The notes beneath the pieces are model-generated. The model was not told the origin of the DNA. It saw only the letters and a program-made list of their open reading frames with translations, and did not search any database. Shown here one piece after another: positions 60,701-64,000 of a DNA stretch of 64,000 nt. Position 1 is the first letter of the stretch, and the number at the start of each line of letters is the position of its first letter. This stretch comes from Gari tellinella (Eukaryota > Mollusca > Bivalvia > Cardiida > Psammobiidae), in assembly GCA_922989275.2 (NCBI GenBank), contig OV277861.1, positions 19,120,540 through 19,184,539 on the forward strand. The letters run 5' to 3'. Both the position numbers and the translations under genes were made by a program.

Positions 60701-61664
60701 TAAAATCTAGTTTATACCAATTGAATTAATTGCAGATATTCCTGAATAAACAAAACATTCCACTTACAATATTGCACATATATATGTTTGCTCCGTTGAG
60801 AATATTCTGCTTAGACCATAATGAAAATATCAGTGAAAACACATGAGCCGTTCCATGACAAAACCTGCCTTATTGCATTGCAAACAGTGTAGATAAAGAC
60901 CAGCCACCGCGTCTTTGACGCGGATGCTATCCTTGATATATACTGTTTGACACCCACATACATCGTAAGCATTATATTTAGTAGTGTAATATACGGTATT
61001 TGGCAGTAATAGACATAACTCAGATACAGAACCTGTGATGACACCGGTGCTTGGTCTGTACAAAGTTACAATGCAATAAGGCAAGTTTTGTCATGGCACG
61101 GCTCAATTATGTATGAATTTTGTTTGCTTCATTCAGTTGCTACCTGTCGTTAACCCGATAAATCATACTTTTTATAAGAAGTCAAAATAGCATTATTATT
61201 ACGGCAGTCAGTGGCGTTTGATTTATGTCTACCAGAATGGAGTAAAATATAACTATACTGAATGGCCTGCCATGGATCATTGGGCATTCAATTCTCACAG
61301 GAGCATCCAATTGTGACCTCGCACAATCACAGAATAGCAATTTCAGGGGAAAAAAACAATTGTTGATGAAGCAAATATATCGGTCGTGAAAGAGTATTTG
61401 TGTTTAACAGCATGAAACTTTAGCAAACAACTCTTAAGATATTTATCTTTGACTTTTTCCTGTTTTAAGTTGGAAACTATCCCTTAGATCATATACGTGT
61501 GAGCTGTGTAACTTTATTGTTGAACATGACATTATTGCAACATTAGAAACGGCGAGACAAATTGTTTTGGCAGACGTATAGAATTGTTATAGTATACCTG
61601 TTTTATAAACAAACAAATACAACACAATAGACACTAAAACGTGCCAGTGTGTCGTAAAATCCAT
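42197..61664 (-). CDS. Gene B: complete sushi-array transmembrane receptor-like protein (19 exons, about 1060 aa)
   Basis: Single-pass membrane protein with, in order: signal peptide (about residues 1-22), a Cys-rich N-terminal module (about 23-311), a 3-codon microexon linker, eight sushi domains (about 315-758), an acidic juxtamembrane stretch SDEDDG, a transmembrane helix (about 770-794) ending in YIYRLKK, and a 265-residue basic cytoplasmic tail. Each sushi exon has four Cys, a Trp between Cys3 and Cys4, and phase 1-1 borders. All 19 exons join in frame to 3183 nt including TGA. The N-terminal module resembles invertebrate DUF7042 to DUF7045 domains (recalled, not searched). Sushi domains normally mediate protein binding, as in complement regulators and adhesion receptors, so a cell-surface recognition role is inferred; no ligand can be named. 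Gene A downstream on the same strand is a paralog with identical exon phases in the first eight exons. Confidence 0.88.
43567..43741 (-). CDS. Gene B exon 18: cytoplasmic tail, membrane-proximal part
   Basis: 175 nt, phase 1 to 2. Begins AYDSLPENTPDPVYILG and ends SSHHAMSNG. YDSL is a candidate YxxPhi endocytic/sorting motif about 20 residues from the membrane; PVYILG is a second exposed Tyr. Acceptor TTTCCAG, donor GTAATA. Confidence 0.83.
44428..44586 (-). CDS. Gene B exon 17: transmembrane segment
   Basis: 159 nt, phase 1-1. Encodes VYQPSDEDDG, then about 25 hydrophobic residues starting LTLLPAVIALSV and ending AFIVALVYIY, then the stop-transfer RLKKAKNNNK. The donor GTCTGC is weak, but it is the one that joins in frame to exon 18. 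Reading through it would reach a TGA about 20 codons later, giving a short-tail isoform if the intron is retained. Confidence 0.88.
44606..44665 (-). pseudogene. Partial duplicate of the transmembrane exon
   Basis: ACACACTACAGACAATGCTA and flanks repeat 44517-44565 of the transmembrane exon with changes, 20 bp upstream of its acceptor. Not an intact exon. Confidence 0.55.
44764..44960. repeat. Degenerate two-copy tandem repeat, about 112 bp
   Basis: GCGACATTCTTT ... GGGGTAAGTAACTCTAACGT recurs as GCGACATTCCTT ... GGGGCAAGTAGCTCTAACAT. An 80-codon minus frame here is unrecognised and not supported as an exon. Confidence 0.5.
45145..45312 (-). CDS. Gene B exon 16: sushi domain 8 (membrane-proximal)
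   Basis: 168 nt. ETCPGLPSTPGGSF, LTCQSGYALSGA, CLADGTWSSTEPTCG. The next exon is the transmembrane exon. Confidence 0.93.
45962..46215. mobile_element. F4 MITE
   Basis: TTAACCCATTATCCTATAG ... GGGGTAATGGGTTGA; core GCGCCATAAGGCACATTC. Confidence 0.78.
46310..46480 (-). CDS. Gene B exon 15: sushi domain 7 (171-nt type)
   Basis: 171 nt. ALCDTLTTPSSG, YTCDVGSTLNGD, CDSSGTWGLSSNATCG. The ALCDTL opening and the length match gene A sushi 10. Donor GTCAGT. Confidence 0.92.
46542..46789. mobile_element. F1 MITE
   Basis: TTAACCCTTTCATGATC ... GATTGAAAGGGTTAA; shortened core tip; includes a 31-bp direct repeat TCGTCGCCTGCTTCAATATT at 46577-46638. Confidence 0.75.
46951..47118 (-). CDS. Gene B exon 14: sushi domain 6
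   Basis: 168 nt, phase 1-1. AECTSLTSPTNG, YTCDVGFTISGS, CSSSGSWSTATPTC. Donor GTAAGT. Confidence 0.93.
47677..47905. mobile_element. F7 MITE copy 1
   Basis: Inverted ends GGGGCCCGTTTTATAAAAC and TTTTATGAAACGGGCCCC with CTACGACAACATTTGTCGTA inner pairing. Inserted in an F1 core (AGTTAGGATCCAGATC to the left). Confidence 0.75.
48033..48265. mobile_element. F7 MITE copy 2
   Basis: Same ends GGGGCCCGTTTCATAAAGC and inverse, with an internal second hairpin (CATCTTTTTGGAATCGTC). 128 bp from copy 1. Confidence 0.78.
48310..48562. mobile_element. F4 MITE
   Basis: TTAAACCCATTACCCCATAG ... GGGGTATTTGGTTAA, core GAATGCGTCTTGAGGCGCATTC. Confidence 0.8.
48612..48773 (-). CDS. Gene B exon 13: sushi domain 5 (short GxGW type)
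   Basis: 162 nt. ACATPTPPVNG, YSCNVGFTLSGQ, CQTNGNGWDAAFPTCG. Donor GTAAAA. Confidence 0.93.
49250..49501. mobile_element. F4 MITE abutting the sushi 4 donor of gene B
   Basis: TTAACCCATTACCCCATAGC ... GGGGTAATGGGTTAA, full length, 11 bp from the donor. Confidence 0.82.
49515..49679 (-). CDS. Gene B exon 12: sushi domain 4
   Basis: 165 nt, phase 1-1. ACPTLSDPDSG, YSCSSGYSLVGV, CTGGVWNSSAPSC. Donor GTAGGT; an F4 MITE ends 11 bp beyond the donor. Confidence 0.93.
50519..50686 (-). CDS. Gene B exon 11: sushi domain 3
   Basis: 168 nt, phase 1-1. VCQSLSQPSDG, YSCNVGFSMSGD, CQVDTTWTSTAPTC. Donor GTAAGT. Confidence 0.93.
50818..51027. mobile_element. F1 MITE, diverged
   Basis: TTAACACCTTCACTGCCATG ... 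ACAGTAAAGGGGTTAA; core at 50927-50990 with several mismatches. Confidence 0.65.
51109..51270 (-). CDS. Gene B exon 10: sushi domain 2 (short type), GC donor
   Basis: 162 nt. ACAIPAAPANG, YSCDIGTVLNG, CQTDTNTWTDTSPTCG. Closest to gene A sushi 2, which shares the NTW variant. The donor is GCAAGT, a non-canonical GC-AG intron; no GT placement keeps the frame and the fourth Cys. Confidence 0.92.
51667..51911. mobile_element. F2 MITE abutting the sushi 1 donor of gene B
   Basis: TGGAGAATCTGTTATTCTTT and ACAGATTCTCCACTG, young subfamily, opposite orientation to the 27961 copy. Confidence 0.82.
51932..52099 (-). CDS. Gene B exon 9: sushi domain 1
   Basis: 168 nt, phase 1-1. PCPTLSGPVFGSF opening, YTCDAGYTLTGDG, CQSNGTWSGNTPSC close. 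Donor GTATGT with an F2 MITE end 18 bp further on. Confidence 0.93.
53023..53121. repeat. 99-bp near-perfect palindrome
   Basis: Arms CTCAAGTATTTGATTGGTTA and its inverse around TTTTTGCTGAGCAAAAA. In the intron between the gene B microexon and sushi 1. Confidence 0.7.
53280..53288 (-). CDS. Gene B exon 8: 9-nt microexon
   Basis: ACTATTGTC between TTTGTTACAG and GTAAGTAC; phase 1-1; encodes D-Y-C plus the first base of the next codon. Supported by an equivalent 9-nt exon in gene A at the same ordinal position with equally strong splice sites. Confidence 0.75.
53712..53957. mobile_element. F2 MITE, young copy
   Basis: TA-flanked, CAGTGGAGAATCTGTTATTC and inverse, very similar to 51667-51911. 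Confidence 0.85.
54520..54652 (-). CDS. Gene B exon 7: N-terminal module, last segment
   Basis: Phase 0 to 1, 133 nt. Reads CISADGTQASVTPQYCKQ and ends VLALTRVSG. Aligns with gene A exon 7 (VSQDGTMASVSPHSCKNG). Acceptor ATCATCAG, donor GTAAGT. Confidence 0.85.
55315..55554. mobile_element. F2 MITE abutting the gene B exon 6 donor
   Basis: TA target, CCGTGGAGAAAACGTTATTC and ACGTTTTCTCCACTG. The terminus begins at about intron position +10. Confidence 0.82.
55564..55688 (-). CDS. Gene B exon 6: N-terminal module, WC segment
   Basis: Phase 1 to 0, 125 nt, begins ASTTVWCTDVVTVG and ends NTFLFTCT. Donor GTACGT, with an F2 MITE terminus 7 bp beyond it. Aligns with gene A exon 6 (SPTVWCVD ... YRFTCI). 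Confidence 0.85.
56441..56629 (-). CDS. Gene B exon 5: N-terminal module, CPY segment
   Basis: Phase 1-1, 189 nt. Shows RITCPYSLLADYSYTY, VTCDSSTDVGQTDMCTN and FQYPACTS: the C-P-(F/Y) ... C-x-S-S ... CT-(D/N) ... F-x-Y-x-x-C pattern I recall from DUF7042/7044-type domains. Same pattern in gene A exon 5. Confidence 0.87.
57568..57699 (-). CDS. Gene B exon 4: N-terminal module, third segment
   Basis: Phase 1-1, 132 nt, begins IQSANVGFERLNIVD and ends EYRVLLKSG before GTAAGA. The acceptor TTTAAAAG is chosen over a nearer CATACAG because only it keeps phase 1 and aligns IQS with the EQS of gene A. One Cys (DLCNTS) matches LLCSNTS in the paralog. Confidence 0.8.
58563..58686. repeat. Spacer-less 124-bp palindrome
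   Basis: Two 62-bp arms meeting at CATTAATG. The inner 53 bp of each arm are exact reverse complements; two mismatches near the ends. No MITE termini recognised. Confidence 0.8.
58923..59029 (-). CDS. Gene B exon 3: N-terminal module, second segment
   Basis: Phase 2 to 1, 107 nt. Contains CLKLTKITEASYRYYQID, matching CLKLSLVTDNSYRYYIYN of gene A exon 3. Acceptor TTTTCAG, donor GTAAGT. Confidence 0.85.
59654..59834 (-). CDS. Gene B exon 2: N-terminal module, first segment
   Basis: Phase 1 to 2. Reads DAACTWPSDFASSTWTDS and ends SNDTSYLVMK. Aligns with gene A exon 2 (same 181-nt length, same phases, shared CTWPS.FA..-WTDS). The C-x-(W/F)-P-S opening resembles the first domain of the DUF7042-7045 module. 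Confidence 0.85.
60845..61104. mobile_element. MITE-like element with 36-bp inverted ends
   Basis: GAGCCGTTCCATGACAAAAC at one end and GTTTTGTCATGGCACGGCTC at the other. An F8-type hairpin (AAACAGTGTAGAT, CGCGTCTTTGACGCGG) sits inside. Gene B intron 1. Confidence 0.65.
61598..61664 (-). CDS. Gene B exon 1: signal peptide
   Basis: Encodes MDFTTHWHVLVSIVLYLF and a short tail ending KTG. The hydrophobic core VLVSIVLYLFVY fits a signal peptide. Ends in phase 1 at GTATAC. It joins in frame to exon 2, which starts D-A-A-C-T-W-P. Chosen because it is the only hydrophobic ATG-initiated phase-1 exon upstream of exon 2, matching the gene A arrangement. Confidence 0.75.
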
Positions 61665-61712
61665 CACATGAGGTTAATAACAATTAAATATCCGTGATCA
61701 CATGACCCACGT

Positions 61713-61721
61713 ATTATATAC
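61713..61721 (-). promoter_or_regulatory. Candidate TATA box of gene B
   Basis: GTATATAATAC on the minus strand, about 50 bp upstream of the gene B ATG, with a CATGTG E-box-like site between it and the ATG. If used, the 5' UTR would be only about 20-25 nt. Sequence-only guess. Confidence 0.3.
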
Positions 61722-61858
61722 TCATATTAGTATGCAGTTATTTACATACATATTCGGTAAGATACATAAGAACGTTAACTCATTGTGTTGAAAGCAACGC
61801 GTAACAGCTCGTTAACAAAACACAAAAGAACCGTTTTAAAATTAGCTAACCCTTTATC

Positions 61859-62354
61859 TTAACCCTTTCACCGCCAAGACCGACAAAACTGATATTTGCA
61901 AACACTTTGGATCCTGATCAGACGCCGCGATCGGGATCCAAATTGTTTGACATCCAATTGTTGACATACATATTAATGTTTCCTTAATAAATATCGAATA
62001 AATTTCTAAAACTTAAAAGTAAAAGAATACGAAATATACAGTGGAGAATCTGTTATTCTTTCCCAATAAACGCGTTTACGCTAAAACTATTATTTGCAGT
62101 GCAAACAGTTTGGAGCCAGATCAGACGCCGGGTAACCCGGCGTCTGATCAGGCTCCAAACTGTTTACCACCAAGATAAACAAGAATTATCAGAATTGTCC
62201 AAAAGTTGTTCTTTTCTACGTTTTAGTGCTTTGCGTTTGCGTACGTTTGCGTTTAAACGGGAAAGAATAACAGATTCTCCACTGTAATAAACAGACGTGA
62301 ATATGGCAGAGACTGTAAGAAGGGTATTTCCGTCCTAAAGGCAATAAAAGGATT
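61859..62354. mobile_element. F1 MITE carrying a nested F2
   Basis: F1 left end TTAACCCTTTCACCGCCA and core at 61899-61950; F2 at 62039-62284; F1 remainder to AAAAGGATTA. Confidence 0.65.
62039..62284. mobile_element. F2 MITE, young copy
   Basis: CAGTGGAGAATCTGTTATTC and inverse, TA-flanked; differs from 27961-28206 at only about two bases by eye. Confidence 0.85.
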
Positions 62355-63487
62355 ACTATTATCATTTTCAAATAGTTTCAATCCTGACCAGACGATGAGC
62401 TACATGGCATCGGACAAGAATCCAAATTCTTTGTTATTTGCTTTAATGGTGTTGTCACCTACAAAGCCGTTACAATGAATTTTTTTCAGACGACATTATT
62501 TGAAGCAGACGATATATATATGACAAAATAAAGGCAAAGATAGTCACAGACTTTTGTTTTTTCAAGCTGTGTAGGGTATCCAGTACACCCAGTTGTCATT
62601 AACCCTTTCCTCGCCAATCGGCAACTAAAATCAACTTTCCAAACAGTTTAGAATTTGATAAGACGCCGCGTTTTCATTTATTTGCCTGAGATATATATAT
62701 GCCTTTGTTATTGTGTCGAGTTATCACTGACTGGATTAAAGTAAGATATGTACTTTTAAATGAAAAACCATCCGTGTGTCTGTTTAACCCCCTCGCTCTC
62801 AATGACGTCATAAAGCGCATTTGCAAAAACATTGATCCTGATCAAACGCTGCGAAACGCGGCGTCTGATCAGGATTAAAACTGTTTGCCACTCGTTTTGA
62901 AATAACGTCTGTTATACTGTCTTAAATCTAACTTTGAAACGGTATTGCAGACAGCAATATTGAAGCGGACGACAATATGGCGGTGAAGAGATAATAACGT
63001 CACGATAAATTTGATCATGAAAGGGTTTATTATATAGGAACTTGGTCAGATACTGAGGAACTTTGAACTTGTTTACAAGTTTCGCCATATTTGATCATTG
63101 CTGTAAAAGGATTAAAATAACTCCTTCACTGCCTTACTCCGAGCGCAATGGTTATTTACAAACAGTTTGGATCAACCTGTTTGAAGTTTATTTCAATGTT
63201 GTTTATATCAAAATACCTTTTTCTGAATTTTGATATCTAAATTGAGAAATAAAAGCAGACTACATTTGTTAAAGGATGATGACGACATGAAATTGAAGGG
63301 GTTTAATCGTCTAACGTTTTATTTTATTTGTCTCCACACAATCCTGTGTTGTGACTACTTTAATAGACGAGTCTTATGAGTAATCGTAATATAGGATTTG
63401 GTTGAGACGTAACAAGTTTAGTATCTAAACACTCCCTTATATGGAGTTATGTATCCTATTACATGTACTTTCTCAAACAACAGACCA

Positions 63488-63895
63488 GTACAGGGAAACC
63501 TCTCTATAACCATCACTCTTTTATTTTAACCCTTTCACCGCCAGAATCGCCTAAAGTCGAATTTGCAAACAGTTTTGATCCTGATCAGACGCCGCGTTAC
63601 GCGGCGTCTGATCAGAATCAAAACTGTTTGACACCCGTTTCGATATTTCTTATGTCATACTCTCTTAATTCTGAATTTGAAATGATATTGCAGACAATAA
63701 TATTGAAGCAGACGACACAAAACGGTGTAGGGGTAAAAAACTCAAAAATAATTTGGCGGTGAAAGGGTTAATCATATGGTGTTCAACACAGGTGGTTGCG
63801 CTTTAAAGCAATGTTAAAGAAAAGCTTTTAGATGTCACTTTGCTTTTAAAGAATCAATTTGCCTTCGTTCGAAAGGTCGTAATAGAGAAGTTGTA
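63488..63895. mobile_element. F3 MITE split by F1
   Basis: Left end near 63488 (CAGTACAGGGAAACCTCTC), right part TTCGAAAGGTCGTAATAGAG, interrupted by F1. Confidence 0.55.
63526..63771. mobile_element. F1 MITE, complete reference copy
   Basis: 246 bp. TTAACCCTTTCACCGCCA ... TTGGCGGTGAAAGGGTTAA, intact core with CCGCGTTACGCGG tip at 63564-63631. Confidence 0.85.
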
Positions 63896-64000
63896 ATGCA
63901 CATAAGCCACCTAAATGCTAAGTGTTCAACGTAAATGTTCCGCATATTTCACGCTGACCTTTGACAAGCGGATTAAGGATTATCCCTCAGATCAGCCAAC

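Larger units (their letters stand above)
61665..64000. other. Region upstream of gene B
   Basis: Promoter-proximal sequence, then almost continuous MITEs: F1 with nested F2 (61859-62354), F1 copies near 62784-62996, 63115-63302 and 63526-63771, and an F3 copy split by the last one. No exon seen. Confidence 0.6.

Noticed and set aside
60770..60800. ATG-TGC-AAT-ATT followed by GTAAGT as a gene B first exon
   Set aside because: Only four codons, phase 0, no signal peptide; the exon at 61598-61664 fits phase and hydrophobicity.
1..61664. Idea that the introns themselves were created by MITE insertion (introners)
   Set aside because: MITE ends lie near but not at the splice junctions, most introns contain much non-MITE sequence, and phase 1-1 sushi introns are ancient across animals.
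27961..63771. Repeated palindromes that look like CRISPR repeats
   Set aside because: They are dispersed, differ in flanks, have transposon-type ends with TA or TTAA duplications, and the host is a eukaryote.

Overview
This is nuclear DNA of an invertebrate animal, most likely a bivalve mollusc. It is AT-rich and intron-dense, every gene is split into small GT-AG exons, and it is crowded with short hairpin MITEs of a kind I recall from bivalve assemblies. The organism call is inference. Nothing bacterial or viral is present.

Two tandem paralogous genes lie head-to-tail on the minus strand. Gene B is complete (19 exons, 61664 down to 42197; the summed coding length of 3183 nt is divisible by 3 and gives 1060 residues). 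It encodes a signal peptide, a Cys-rich N-terminal module spread over six exons, a 9-nt microexon, eight sushi (CCP) domains, one transmembrane helix, and a basic Ser/Thr-Pro-rich cytoplasmic tail. Gene A starts at 34822 and runs off the left edge. It has the same first eight exons with the same intron phases, followed by at least 25 sushi exons (33 exons and about 1686 residues in view). Its membrane anchor and 3' end are outside the window. The N-terminal module resembles, from memory, the invertebrate module catalogued as DUF7042 to DUF7045. Both proteins look like single-pass surface receptors or adhesion/recognition molecules; ligands are unknown.

Nearly all sushi exons are one domain each, phase 1-1, 156-171 nt. 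They are not a random string: a short GxGW-type domain recurs every third domain in both genes, so the array grew by duplicating three-domain blocks, with one extra domain in gene A.

Layout: 1-34822 gene A; 34823-42196 intergenic, with repeats, a 155-bp tandem array and a purine tract; 42197-61664 gene B; 61665-64000 upstream of gene B, mostly MITEs. Introns carry at least five MITE families. F1 and F4 have TTAA target duplications and CCC termini (piggyBac-like). F2, F3 and F5 have TA duplications and CAG termini (Tc1/mariner-like). Two different palindromic cores are shared across these otherwise unrelated end types. Many MITE ends lie within 6-25 bp of splice sites, and in three introns an F3 terminus supplies a plausible branch point. 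Exon coordinates were derived by hand from reading frame, splice consensus and agreement between the paralogs; no transcript data were used.
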